From the NCBI RefSeq assembly GCF_900215435.1, contig NZ_OCMY01000001.1, positions 4,340,001 through 4,404,000 of the forward strand: 64,000 nt of DNA, in the 5' to 3' direction. The stretch comes from Candidatus Pantoea floridensis. Its GTDB lineage: Bacteria > Pseudomonadota > Gammaproteobacteria > Enterobacterales > Enterobacteriaceae. Made by a program: the position numbers and the translations under genes. This document shows positions 8,216 through 16,341 of the stretch, piece by piece; positions within the stretch are counted from its first letter, which is position 1, and every line of letters starts with the position of its first letter. The notes beneath the pieces were generated by a model. That model had not been told where the DNA came from, ran no database searches, and was given only the letters and a program-made list of their open reading frames with translations.

Positions 8216-8434
8216 TTACTTCCAAAACCCGTGAGAATCATAACGATAGGGTTTAATAAAGGATGGTAAGTCACTTAATGTATATTCACAATCAAGATAG
8301 ATAGAACAATTTATCATGGGCATGTAAATACTCCGCCCATGTTTTACGCCGATATTATTCAAAAGTTCGTCAGAATAAAACTCGCCACTCTTTCGCATGG
8401 AAATTAGATCAATGATTAAATCAGATTTTTTCAT
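8216..8434 (-). CDS. Unknown protein, 72 aa
   Basis: A 72-residue protein starting MKKSDLIIDLISMRKSGEFY. The N-terminal helix resembles small winged-helix-like regulators only loosely, and no family is clear. It lies convergent with the 92-aa gene and ends at their shared terminator. Two cysteines near 'MINCSIYLDCEY' could matter for folding. Probably a moron-type accessory gene, from its position and isolated transcription. Confidence 0.5.
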   Translation of the reverse strand: MKKSDLIIDLISMRKSGEFYSDELLNNIGVKHGRSIYMPMINCSIYLDCEYTLSDLPSFIKPYRYDSHGFWK

Positions 8435-8514
8435 TTTTATGCCCTACATGTTTCAAAAAATTAATTTTCACAAATAGGAACGATAAAAAAATCATAATCT
8501 ATGCGATTTTATAT

Positions 8515-8538
8515 GAAAAAAGGCCGCTATTGCGGCCC
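8515..8538 (-). terminator. Terminator of the superinfection-immunity gene
   Basis: Minus strand stem GGCCGC/GCGGCC with a 4-base loop followed by six T, placed seven bases beyond the stop of the membrane protein gene. Confidence 0.75.
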
Positions 8539-8544
8539 TTTAAC

Positions 8545-8757
8545 TCAATCCTTCCTTTTTTCCAACAATTTGATAACGTGGTTTAACCTGTCATTTTCAT
8601 CTGACTTGATAGCCATAATCAATGCGACTATCCAGCCGATTAAGGTCCAGCCAAACACAAGGTTCGTCAGGATAATCGCCCAAATGTTTAACCGATAACG
8701 AATAATCCCTATGAATGTTGGTAAAAAATACAATACGATCAGAAATAAAATTGCCAT
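8545..8757 (-). CDS. Superinfection-immunity membrane protein (Imm family)
   Basis: Seventy residues with two hydrophobic helices (about 2-18 and 24-48) separated by 'IRYRLN', then a charged tail. The pattern 'FLPTFIGIIRYR..I..I...NLVFGWTLIGWIVALIMAI' matches the small T4 Imm-like/superinfection immunity family, inner-membrane proteins that block DNA entry by a second phage. Family members are of the same size. It has its own terminator, so it is an independently expressed moron. Expression from the prophage would protect the lysogen. Confidence 0.7.
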   Translation of the reverse strand: MAILFLIVLYFLPTFIGIIRYRLNIWAIILTNLVFGWTLIGWIVALIMAIKSDENDRLNHVIKLLEKRKD

Positions 8758-8807
8758 TAAAATTCCTTAAACAAAAAACCTGGCGATTTAACTTACCATC
8801 AAGATAA

Positions 8808-8916
8808 TATACAATGTATATACCTTGTGAGAATTTTGTTTCATCGAAATTTATGATCTTGTCATTCTGAATCTAAAAAAACGGATCCATTGAAGCTAAT
8901 TAGCCTCAGGGAGGCT
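8808..8916. promoter_or_regulatory. Palindromes upstream of the flavin monooxygenase gene
   Basis: Three symmetric elements lie in the 230-base gap before the monooxygenase gene: TATACA-A-TGTATA (8808-8820), GCTAATTAGC (8895-8904), and the hairpin AGCCTC-AGG-GAGGCT (8902-8916). The first looks like an operator; the last two overlap and could form an RNA hairpin about 70 bases before the start codon. No regulator gene adjoins them. Confidence 0.4.
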
Positions 8917-8985
8917 GTTATATGCCAAAAAATCAGGCCACTATCGTTCCTCATCGTTTCGAAATGATTACCTGGAGGATATTGA

Positions 8986-10164
8986 ATGAGAAAGATAGCT
9001 ATCATTGGGGCTGGTCAATCGGGGCTACAGCTCTCTATAGGATTATTGCATCATGGGTTTGAAATTACACTTTTCAGTGATAAAGACAGTAAAGATTTAC
9101 TTTGCGGTAAAGTCATGTCTAGTCAATGCATGTTCAATACTGCTCTCACTATCGAACGTGAGTTAGGTCTTAATCAATGGGAAGGGAAAGCTCCGCCGTT
9201 AATCTCTAGTGAATTCCACATCATTCAACACGATAATCCATATAACGCCATTTCTTTCGATGCAGAACTCAAACAGCCTGCATGTTCAGTAGATCAGCGA
9301 CTAAAAATTGCTTCCCTAATGAAAATGTTCATTAAAATGGGCGGGAGTTTTATCAAAAAACCAATTAATCTTTTCGATCTTGATTCTCTGACTCACGAGC
9401 ATGATCTTGTCATCGTTGCGACTGGACGAGGCAATTTATCTTCAGCCTTCCAAATAAATAATAAAGAATCTTGCTTCTCAAAACCTCAACGTAAACTTGC
9501 CTTAACTTATGTTAACAACCCTGAAATCGAATCAAATTCAATTCGATTTACTTTGATTCCTGATGTTGGCGAATTCATTACCTTCCCAGCACTTACACTG
9601 ACAGGTAATTGTGAAATTATGACATTTGAAGCTATTCCTGGCGGACCATTGGATTGCTTTGAAAATAATGTTACACCTGAAAAACATCTTAAAACTAGTT
9701 TAACAGCCTTAAAACGTTGGTTTCCTGATGAATATCATTACTTTCGAGAGGCAACATTAACTGATGCGAATGGATATTTTTCAGGTCAGATTACACCGAT
9801 TGTACGTCATCCGATTCTAACTTTACCCTCAGGAAACTCAGTTTTAGGGATGGGCGATACAGTGGTATTAAATGATTCAATAACTGGGCAAGGTGCTAAT
9901 TCTGCTGCTAAATGTGCTGATATTTATTTGCATGAAATACTAAAACATGAAGGCGATTTCAATCCTGATTGGATGGAAAAAACGTTTAGTTTATTCTGGA
10001 ATTATGCCTCACATGTCGTCAACTGGACTAATTCAGTCTTGTCACCTGTAACTCCTAATCGGGAAAAAATCTTTAAAGAAGCAGAAAACAATCCTGAACT
10101 TGCAAGCAGGATTGTTAACGGTTTCGACAACCCCTCAGACTTTTATCCGTGGTGGTTTGAATAA
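8986..10164 (+). CDS. FAD-dependent styrene/indole monooxygenase-like flavoprotein (StyA family)
   Basis: A 392-residue flavoprotein. The N-terminal 'KIAIIGAGQSGLQLSIGLL' is a Rossmann FAD-binding motif (residues 3-21). 'DLVIVATG' near 137-144 and 'VLGMGDTVVLNDSITGQGAN' near 286-305 match the conserved second FAD region of StyA-type group E monooxygenases, and the length is that of the family (about 390-420). Members epoxidise styrene or oxidise indole to indoxyl, using reduced FAD supplied by a separate reductase (StyB). No reductase gene lies nearby, so host flavin reductase would have to serve. The gene lies between capsid and terminase genes on the opposite strand and has its own ribosome-binding site (TGGAGG). 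Substrate is not deducible. Confidence 0.8.
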   Translation: MRKIAIIGAGQSGLQLSIGLLHHGFEITLFSDKDSKDLLCGKVMSSQCMFNTALTIERELGLNQWEGKAPPLISSEFHIIQHDNPYNAISFDAELKQPACSVDQRLKIASLMKMFIKMGGSFIKKPINLFDLDSLTHEHDLVIVATGRGNLSSAFQINNKESCFSKPQRKLALTYVNNPEIESNSIRFTLIPDVGEFITFPALTLTGNCEIMTFEAIPGGPLDCFENNVTPEKHLKTSLTALKRWFPDEYHYFREATLTDANGYFSGQITPIVRHPILTLPSGNSVLGMGDTVVLNDSITGQGANSAAKCADIYLHEILKHEGDFNPDWMEKTFSLFWNYASHVVNWTNSVLSPVTPNREKIFKEAENNPELASRIVNGFDNPSDFYPWWFE

Positions 10165-10168
10165 GAAT

Positions 10169-11830
10169 TCATAAATAAAAGACAGAGTAATCTTTCTTCG
10201 TCGGTCCGGGATTGAGCGCCATCAGTGAAACGGCATCAAATAGCGCCATGAGCGGATCGATTTTTCCAACACCACTCGCCTGTTTGGTTATCAGCGTTGC
10301 ATTGCTTGAGGTGACAATTTTTGCATTACCCACACACCAATTCATTAACGGCTGATTCGCATGGATCAACGCTCCCTCAGCAAGCTTACGTTCAGTAGTT
10401 TTGATTGCGCCACCTAACCGCCAACCCTGACTGATACCGATGATTGAATCCTGAGGAATTCCGGCTTCAACCATCGCATCAAGCAGCATTCCAACTCCGG
10501 CCGGGTCCATACCGACCTTATCAAGAAGACCTGCTGTAAAAATCTCAAGAACGAGCTGACTGATTTCTATGAAATCGTCACCGACCTCTTCGATAATGGT
10601 GAAATCACCATTCACGACAAAATCGTTAAGACGGCTTTCCTCACTCTTACGGCGTTCTATTGCCTTGCGTGTTGCCCAACCATGAGACCATGACAACCAT
10701 TGTCTTGTGTGTTTATCACGTCCAACAATGGAAAGCCCCAGTAAATCATCAAGACCGCCTCCATCAATACCAACACAGATGACCTCGGAACGAGAGAGGA
10801 TTGAATTGAATGTGATTGACGGATCGGCTTGCTGTTCCCAATAATCAGCGCCTGGCCATCTGTCGTTTCTGAGATTCAACCCGATTTCAATATTCAGATG
10901 TTTCGCGAGAAATTGCTGATACGTTCCATCGGTTTTATTTTTGTATTTTTTGAATTCGCCTTCTAACCACTCCCGACTAACAGACCGACCGATATTCGGG
11001 TTAGTAATGTAGAAATTATCGGGATCCTCATAAGCTTTACTTTCGATCATTTTCTGAGGGAATTCATATAAAATACCGAGGGTTTTTTTATCCTCAATAT
11101 TCCCATCCCTGACGTCTCGCCAGTAATCAAGCTTCTGTTTGAAAATCCCCGCTGGAGGTTCATCACTTTGAGTGGTCAGAAAAATGACCCAGCCTTCATT
11201 TCGCGAAACCTGACCGCCTAACGCTTCCATGAACATAGATTCAGCTTTGGCGCGTTTACCGAAAATCCATAATTCATCGACAAGAATTCGTCCAGATTTT
11301 TTACCTGAAACTGTATCTGTATCAGCCGCGACGACCTTTAGCGAATTCCGGTTGACACGATGCGTGATGGTTCGGGTGTGATCCTGAACATGAAAAATAT
11401 CGGATAACTCTTCATCAGCCCTGATCATTGATGCAGCAGGTTTGAAACTGTTATCAGCAACCTCTTTCGTGGGTGCAAGAATCAGATGTTCTTCATCCTC
11501 GCGCCAACACAGGATAAGCGCTGTCAGCATGATTCCGGCTGCTATTGTCGATTTTGTGTTTTTTTTGCTAATCAGTAATCCATATTCACGGATCATCTGA
11601 TTGCCAGTCTCGATGTCGTAACCACCGAAAATCGCCAGAACAAAATCAAAGACAAATTGATCACTACATTCGCCGAATGTGGGTTTCCCTGGCAGATCTG
11701 AGACTGTTAATCGCTTGAATATACTCAACCCGACGTTCGCAATCTCGGGGAAAATTGGTGGGGGTATGATCGATTGCCTGTTGATTAACCGAGATTCCCA
11801 ATCTGGACAATCGGTCTTCCATGTAACCAT
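10169..11830 (-). CDS. Terminase large subunit
   Basis: A 553-residue DNA-packaging motor of the HK97/Terminase_1 class. The ATPase half has an A motif at 'LLISKKNTKSTIAAG' (about 110-125) and a B motif 'ILVDELWIFGKRAKAE'. The nuclease half shows 'VICVGIDGGGLDD', a standard acidic catalytic motif of the RNase H-like domain, plus 'GVGKIDPLMALFDAVSLMALNP' at the C-terminus, which is typical of this family. The gene ends five bases from the convergent monooxygenase gene and follows the small subunit on the minus strand, interrupted only by a small plus-strand moron. Confidence 0.93.
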   Translation of the reverse strand: MVTWKTDCPDWESRLINRQSIIPPPIFPEIANVGLSIFKRLTVSDLPGKPTFGECSDQFVFDFVLAIFGGYDIETGNQMIREYGLLISKKNTKSTIAAGIMLTALILCWREDEEHLILAPTKEVADNSFKPAASMIRADEELSDIFHVQDHTRTITHRVNRNSLKVVAADTDTVSGKKSGRILVDELWIFGKRAKAESMFMEALGGQVSRNEGWVIFLTTQSDEPPAGIFKQKLDYWRDVRDGNIEDKKTLGILYEFPQKMIESKAYEDPDNFYITNPNIGRSVSREWLEGEFKKYKNKTDGTYQQFLAKHLNIEIGLNLRNDRWPGADYWEQQADPSITFNSILSRSEVICVGIDGGGLDDLLGLSIVGRDKHTRQWLSWSHGWATRKAIERRKSEESRLNDFVVNGDFTIIEEVGDDFIEISQLVLEIFTAGLLDKVGMDPAGVGMLLDAMVEAGIPQDSIIGISQGWRLGGAIKTTERKLAEGALIHANQPLMNWCVGNAKIVTSSNATLITKQASGVGKIDPLMALFDAVSLMALNPGPTKKDYSVFYL

Positions 11831-11878
11831 TTTTAACCTTAGTAAAATAAAGCTCAGAATGAGAATCTTTTAGTCTTT

Positions 11879-11905
11879 AAGTTAAATACTATCTTTATTT
11901 AACTT
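11879..11905 (+). promoter_or_regulatory. 10-bp inverted repeat upstream of the 82-aa moron
   Basis: Perfect arms AAGTTAAATA and TATTTAACTT, separated by seven bases, end 12 bases before the moron's ATG. The repeat includes a TACTAT that could be a -10 element. It could be an operator or an mRNA hairpin that controls the moron. Confidence 0.45.
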
Positions 11906-11917
11906 GAGGTTTATTCA

Positions 11918-12166
11918 ATGCGATCATATCGGTTACTTGATGATTTTAAATTAGTGAAAGATTATGAGACTACTGAGGAAATCACAAAAAACATTGAGCT
12001 AAATAAATTCATGCTTGGGCTTATATTTTCCTCACTCAGTCTCCCCTATCAAATGAAATATATCGGTGTTCTTGAAGAGCTTGGAGGAGATTTTAAAGAA
12101 ATGGCTGAATATCTTCGTAAATTCAAACAGGAAAAAGACGCCACTGAGACCGTTTTGAAAAACTAA
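11918..12166 (+). CDS. Unknown moron protein, 82 aa
   Basis: An 82-residue, mostly helical protein starting MRSYRLLDDFKLVKDY, on the opposite strand between the two terminase genes. Its last four bases overlap the end of the small terminase gene. The isolated position, own upstream inverted repeat and low G+C fit a moron added to the late operon. The pattern 'SLSLPYQMKYIGVLEELGGDFKEMAEYLRKF' suggests helical bundles. No family recognised. Confidence 0.6.
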   Translation: MRSYRLLDDFKLVKDYETTEEITKNIELNKFMLGLIFSSLSLPYQMKYIGVLEELGGDFKEMAEYLRKFKQEKDATETVLKN

Positions 12167-12645
12167 ATTGAATTATTGACAATCAATTTAGGCGGGGTCA
12201 TTGCGGTAAAAGAATTTGCCGCCTTTTTAGCTGCTTTATTTTTTGCTTCTTTTTTACCCGCCTCACCTACTTTCGCTGAAACATAGGGAGCAAGCTTCGC
12301 TGCTGCATCTAGCGAGAGTTTAGGATCAGTGAACAAATGATCGTTCATGATTCGACGCATGATGACGAGGGGGTCTTCAATTTTCTCAGTTCTCACTAGC
12401 TCTGGCATCTGTTTTTCCTGAGCTTGTTCAACTACACCTTCCTCTTCAGGAGATTGAACAGTATCAGGGTTAACCTGAGTTTTTTTAAGACGTTCAATAT
12501 AAGCAAGAACATCTTTATTCTTAGAAAGTTCATGGCCTTTATATTTTGCACTTGCCGCACTGTAACCAGCCTTAATAGCTGACTGAGTTTTGTTCTCACC
12601 ACTCATCCAGATTTCGGCAAAATTCCTTTTTTTTGTGGTTAACAT
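12163..12645 (-). CDS. Terminase small subunit
   Basis: A 160-residue DNA-recognition subunit. The N-terminal pattern 'RNFAEIWMSGENKTQSAIKAGYSAASAKYKGHEL' carries the helix-turn-helix typical of the Terminase_2 family (core 'KTQSAIKAGYSAASA'). The C-terminal half is charged, ends with a lysine/alanine-rich stretch and precedes the large subunit. It binds pac/cos DNA and loads the motor. The gap to the large-subunit start is filled by the moron on the other strand. Confidence 0.9.
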   Translation of the reverse strand: MLTTKKRNFAEIWMSGENKTQSAIKAGYSAASAKYKGHELSKNKDVLAYIERLKKTQVNPDTVQSPEEEGVVEQAQEKQMPELVRTEKIEDPLVIMRRIMNDHLFTDPKLSLDAAAKLAPYVSAKVGEAGKKEAKNKAAKKAANSFTAMTPPKLIVNNSI

Positions 12646-12657
12646 GCTTTTTCTCTC

Positions 12658-12864
12658 TTATTTTTTATTTGAAGCGTGCTTTTTTGCGAATAATTTTGCA
12701 TGGAACAAGCAATCTTCAAAGATTTTACCGTTCTTACTTGTTGTTGATGCGCGACGAAAATATGAAACTGCTTCTCTTGCACCGATATTTACTGCTGTTT
12801 GGTCATATCCGAGGCGAGTTAATTCAGTGATGATGTTCTTTTCAATAAACTCAATTTTTGTCAT
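12658..12864 (-). CDS. Small phage protein before the terminase, 68 aa
   Basis: A 68-residue helical basic protein, starting MTKIEFIEKNIITELTRLGY and ending KKHASNKK. It sits 12 bases upstream of the small terminase gene and five downstream of the Rha-like gene, in the same direction, so it is part of the late operon. The pattern resembles small phage proteins of unknown function found ahead of terminase genes. A longer frame on the other strand here is only its shadow. Confidence 0.55.
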   Translation of the reverse strand: MTKIEFIEKNIITELTRLGYDQTAVNIGAREAVSYFRRASTTSKNGKIFEDCLFHAKLFAKKHASNKK

Positions 12865-12869
12865 GAACT

Positions 12870-13454
12870 TTATACAACCTCAAGATCGAAACCTGGGAGT
12901 TCAAGTTGTGAGATTTTTCCGACAACATCAATCGCACTGGCGATCATCCTTTTTTCTTTCTTTCTTTGCGTCATCAATCCGCTTCCCCTCTGGCCATGTT
13001 CCTCAAATGAAAAACGTTCAGCCTGAGTGACTCTGTCTTGCATCTGAGAAACGGTCATGTCTTTGAACTTTGAAAAGTCCATTAAATTGACATTAACACG
13101 CCCCTCAAGCTCGTCCATTCGGTCGAAAACCTTAGCTTGGGCGTCATAATCGTATGACATCGCCATTAAACAGGCTTCTCGACGCGGGAATTTGTAGATT
13201 TTACGTGTATTTACAGCTCCCTGGCCTGTTGTGAAAGGAACATCTGCTAAAAATTTAGCACATGTTCCTCCCAGTACCTTCGGGACTTTAGCCGTGAAAT
13301 TACGGTGACTGAGTTTCGAAAATTTCTTGCAGGGGAAAGGCAATCCTTCAAGCTGAGCTTTACTGGCGCGAACATCATTGATGAAATCCACCAGCTCAAG
13401 ACTTGTCATCGTGACAAGCTCTACAGCGGGAAGGAAAACTGTTTTTTGTGTCAT
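12870..13454 (-). CDS. Rha-like phage regulatory / antirepressor-family protein
   Basis: A 194-residue protein. The core 'IYKFPRREACLMAMSYDYDAQAKVFDRMDELE' type segment (central piece 'RREACLMAMSYDYDAQ') is the motif of the Rha/phage antirepressor group, in which a DNA-binding N-terminal domain is paired with a helical C-terminus. The N-terminus here ('LTSLELVDFINDVRASKAQL' region) has the Rha-type helix. Such proteins act in regulation of lytic growth. A role in late gene control is inference from family only; its place directly before the terminase is unusual for a regulator. Confidence 0.6.
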   Translation of the reverse strand: MTQKTVFLPAVELVTMTSLELVDFINDVRASKAQLEGLPFPCKKFSKLSHRNFTAKVPKVLGGTCAKFLADVPFTTGQGAVNTRKIYKFPRREACLMAMSYDYDAQAKVFDRMDELEGRVNVNLMDFSKFKDMTVSQMQDRVTQAERFSFEEHGQRGSGLMTQRKKEKRMIASAIDVVGKISQLELPGFDLEVV

Positions 13455-13724
13455 ATCACCCTCCTCTGTGTGACAGCCTCTTGAGAGGATTGATTAGTAA
13501 ATGATCTACCGGCTATAGTGAACGGTAGATCACCCCATAAACCAAAAAAAAAATTTAAGTGACTGGGGGCGAGGTTTAAAAAAGCTTGCATTTCTATTTT
13601 TTTTCATACCCCCCCCAAAGAATCAAAGATAGAATTTTTTTATTTCGGTGAGAAATAACTGCAAACTCAATTCAATATAAGCTCTTGATTATAAGACACA
13701 TTTTCCCATATCAACCTTCAGTCA
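13455..13724. other. Gap without a recognised gene
   Basis: About 270 bases with long homopolymer runs (nine A, eight T, eight C) near 13,545-13,640. I see no coding frame with support, no clear promoter and no terminator. Replication slippage-prone tracts are the only notable content. Confidence 0.6.
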
Positions 13725-13904
13725 CTATTCTTCATCATTCTTTGATTTAGCAAGATTTTGTAATTCATCGAACTTGTCTTTCCCAATTACAACTACTGAC
13801 TTATTGTTTTTCAGTGGGACTAAGAAAGGATTTTTGAGCGCTTCTTCCATTGCATCCCCAGCATTACTTGCAATAGCCAGGATTGATCGTTGTTGCATTT
13901 CCAT
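13725..13904 (-). CDS. Small protein, possible Phd-like fragment, 59 aa
   Basis: Begins MEMQQRSILAIASNAGDAME and ends LAKSKNDEE. The middle 'NPFLVPLKNNKSVVVIGKDKFDEL' type stretch (core 'LKNNKSVVVIGKDKFDEL') loosely follows the Phd/YefM antitoxin pattern in which a short strand precedes a 'vaVi...eyeeL' segment. No toxin gene adjoins it. It starts 49 bases after the stop of the 77-aa gene, on the same strand. The antitoxin reading is tentative. Confidence 0.45.
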   Translation of the reverse strand: MEMQQRSILAIASNAGDAMEEALKNPFLVPLKNNKSVVVIGKDKFDELQNLAKSKNDEE

Positions 13905-13952
13905 TTTTAAACCTCGGTTGTAGAATTAAAAGATAAGTAAAAAACAAGTGAA

Positions 13953-14186
13953 CTATGATTCACTCCATGTTGTTACTACCATCTGAACACCACCTAAAGC
14001 CTTCGCTTTCATATAGGTAACAACGGGTGGGCGAATCTCTAAAACTGTTCCCATTAGAGTATGCCAGGCTGAGCTATCAGCTGAATCAGCGTATAACATC
14101 TGACCGCTGATAATTGAAATATGAGCACCGTTGGAGCCATCTGTTATCTGAATAGCGTCCTGAGTTAGGTTAACCAAATCAGACAT
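13953..14186 (-). CDS. Small beta-rich probable virion accessory protein, 77 aa
   Basis: Seventy-seven residues starting MSDLVNLTQDAIQITDGSNG. The alternation of beta-strand-forming segments ('AHISIISGQMLYADS', 'WHTLMGTVLEIRPPVVTYMKA', 'VQMVVTTWSES') suggests a small beta-sandwich. It immediately follows the duplicated 588-aa protein in the same operon with a 15-base gap. Small proteins of this kind often accompany head or fibre proteins. The virion role is inference from position and fold guess. Confidence 0.5.
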   Translation of the reverse strand: MSDLVNLTQDAIQITDGSNGAHISIISGQMLYADSADSSAWHTLMGTVLEIRPPVVTYMKAKALGGVQMVVTTWSES

Positions 14187-14201
14187 AAATCCTCTTATCA
14201 G

Positions 14202-15968
14202 TTAATTACTGAATGTGATTTGAGTGATATAACGTGTCGCCCATGCTTGAGAGGCCAGAGGTAAAGTCGCTATATCACTAACGAACGGAACTGTTGAGCG
14301 TGTTCCATCCGAGAAGTGAAGGACGATGTTCTTAGCACCACCTGGATTCTTTACAGTCACAGAAGAGGCTAAACGGGTATTTTGCTCGTTTCTGTCATTG
14401 AAAATTGGAGATGTCGGGAAAGTACCTATCTCAAGCTGCGGCGCTTCTGATTGCATATTAGTATCAGTAAGCCGCCGAAAGACTGAAGCAACAAAACTCC
14501 CGACTGGAACACCTGGACAATGCTGATAAAGATAGCTCGTAGCACCTTCACGCTGAGTATAAAAGCGAAGTGTTGATTCAATCGTATTTTCAAATGTTAA
14601 AATGTTTCGTTGCCAGGTGGAATCAGTCCCTGGATTCACATCTGGAGAGAAGAAAAATCGAGCCTCGGATTCGTTATATACATTAATAAAAATTTTAGGT
14701 GTTTCAGTGTTTATGATATTGAACTGACTTGTCTCAATAGCACCATAGGTAATAGTTGAACCTTGAGAATACATCCATGTTGCTGAATTTCCAGGCGGCG
14801 CAATATCAAGCGCCACAGTATCAGGAGCATAATTTATAGTTTGCCCCTCAGGTTCGTGCCGTCCAATTGCAACACTATCTTGATATTCAAGAGGCCATTC
14901 ATTCTCATTCGATGTTGCAAGAGCTGAGAATGAGTCAACATAAGTGTGTGATGGGCCTGAATAACTAACCCTCGAATCGAGCGTTTCGGCTGTCAAGTCT
15001 ATGGGTGATAAATCAGGAACATTAGACAGATACTTTATCCGTGTAATGTATCGTTCACCCCAATTAAAAGTAGCGAATGGAAGGGAAACTGAATCAGCAC
15101 CGTTGAAAGGAGAGACCTCAAGAGATAAATCATCATAAACAATAACAATACTTTGCGAATCACCAACCTGAGCAATGGATACTGATGATTCTGTGCGAAT
15201 TCCCTGATTAGCGTCCTCAGTGATTATCGGAGATGTTGCGTAAGGATAATTGCTGTTCTCAATCATCCCACATCCAGCGGGGAAAGTGACTTCATCTCCA
15301 GCTTTTGCAAACCAGGAAAAAACATAATCACCGATATTCAGTGCCGAAGACGGTTCAATAAATACAAATGTGTTCCCTGAAGCATCATTAATGTTGCGAC
15401 CAATCCAAATCCGAACAACACTGTTTGCTGTTGGTGTTACAGGAAAAACAAGTCTATTCCATTCAGTAGACAGGGTGTAAGGTGTTCCAGGAATCAGATC
15501 AACGCCTCCAATATCTTGTGAAATCAGATAAAACGCTGAAGCAACTGGAATGAGGCACATCGCACCACCATCAGGGGCGCTTGTTTCACCGACTATCAAA
15601 TCAAAATCAGCACTGGCCTTTACATTATTCGAAAGCGCAATTGCACGGCAATTCGGAAGATAGTTAGTCGTTTGAGGTTCCGGGAAGCTGCGACCTATTG
15701 CAACCCCATTCTGATATTCAACTGGCCATTCGTTTATGTTTGAGGTTTGCAGAATCCCGTTTTGATTCCAAAACAAATGTGGTGGACCTGAATAAACAAC
15801 GCGGGAATCAAGACGGCTTAACAGTAAATCGATATCAGAAAGATCGGGTTGAGGCTGAATTACTATGGCTTTGCCGTCTTCTCCTGACACCTCACATGTG
15901 CTCGGAGGAATATAGCCTGAATTAACTGATGGGCCACCGAGCAATGATGATTGAGGACTTGTAATCAT
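14202..15968 (-). CDS. Internally duplicated probable virion (head/tail spike) protein, 588 aa
   Basis: A 588-residue protein made of two homologous halves. Half one carries 'LDSRVVYSGPPHLFWNQNG' then 'NEWPVEYQNGVAIGRSFPEP'; half two carries 'LDSRVSYSGPSHTYVDSF' then 'NEWPLEYQDSVAIGRHEPEG'. Each half ends in a similar strand pattern ('ERYITRIKYLSN' and 'TRYITQITFSN'). Between are beta-rich regions with the look of lectin or carbohydrate-binding modules. Such modules occur in phage spike and fibre proteins. The neighbouring glycosyltransferases and HNH gene sit upstream in the operon. A virion role is inferred, not shown. Confidence 0.6.
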   Translation of the reverse strand: MITSPQSSLLGGPSVNSGYIPPSTCEVSGEDGKAIVIQPQPDLSDIDLLLSRLDSRVVYSGPPHLFWNQNGILQTSNINEWPVEYQNGVAIGRSFPEPQTTNYLPNCRAIALSNNVKASADFDLIVGETSAPDGGAMCLIPVASAFYLISQDIGGVDLIPGTPYTLSTEWNRLVFPVTPTANSVVRIWIGRNINDASGNTFVFIEPSSALNIGDYVFSWFAKAGDEVTFPAGCGMIENSNYPYATSPIITEDANQGIRTESSVSIAQVGDSQSIVIVYDDLSLEVSPFNGADSVSLPFATFNWGERYITRIKYLSNVPDLSPIDLTAETLDSRVSYSGPSHTYVDSFSALATSNENEWPLEYQDSVAIGRHEPEGQTINYAPDTVALDIAPPGNSATWMYSQGSTITYGAIETSQFNIINTETPKIFINVYNESEARFFFSPDVNPGTDSTWQRNILTFENTIESTLRFYTQREGATSYLYQHCPGVPVGSFVASVFRRLTDTNMQSEAPQLEIGTFPTSPIFNDRNEQNTRLASSVTVKNPGGAKNIVLHFSDGTRSTVPFVSDIATLPLASQAWATRYITQITFSN

Positions 15969-16035
15969 CGCAAACCCTTACTTGTCAGAATTGACTCAAA
16001 TGATGAATGATTGATCATTCATCAGTTCAGCAAAT

Positions 16036-16341
16036 TCAACGTTTAAAGTCAGACTTTGTTTTTTTCTTATGGCATCCATCGGGACCACAACAAAGTATTT
16101 GGGTATTTTCTAAAATGTCCTCTCCGCCAAGATAAAGCGGTGTTATATGGTCCAGCTCGAAACCATGAGGATATTCTGTCAATTTGCCGCAAATCGCGCA
16201 TCGAGGATCGGCTTTCCACATCTTAAGACGCCGTTGTTGAAGCGTGACGCCGGTTATCCTCTTATCAGCAACTTTGAGCGTTTTGAGGCGATGAGGATTG
16301 AGGTTTGAAAGACGTGGTTTCAACGTGCTCAGTCTGGCCAT
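16036..16341 (-). CDS. HNH endonuclease
   Basis: A 101-residue HNH nuclease. A zinc-binding CxxC ('CAICGKLTEYPHGFELDHI') is followed by the conserved 'LDHITPLYLGG' (His-Asn/His core) and 'NTQILCCGPDGCHKKKTKSDF'. HNH genes in HK97-like phages normally lie next to the terminase and take part in DNA packaging. Here it lies before the spike-like gene, about 3.4 kb upstream of the terminase. It overlaps the end of the preceding glycosyltransferase by 13 bases. Confidence 0.88.
   Translation of the reverse strand: MARLSTLKPRLSNLNPHRLKTLKVADKRITGVTLQQRRLKMWKADPRCAICGKLTEYPHGFELDHITPLYLGGEDILENTQILCCGPDGCHKKKTKSDFKR

Noticed and set aside
8922..9062. A 46-residue frame overlapping the start of the monooxygenase
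   Set aside because: Its first 64 bases could be a leader peptide, but the rest lies inside the enzyme gene in another frame; no support.
12590..13030. Plus-strand frame opposite the terminase small subunit and its neighbours
   Set aside because: No ribosome-binding site and no domain; the minus-strand genes explain the region.
13540..13640. Homopolymer runs of A, T and C
   Set aside because: No structure or gene supported; likely slippage-prone spacer.
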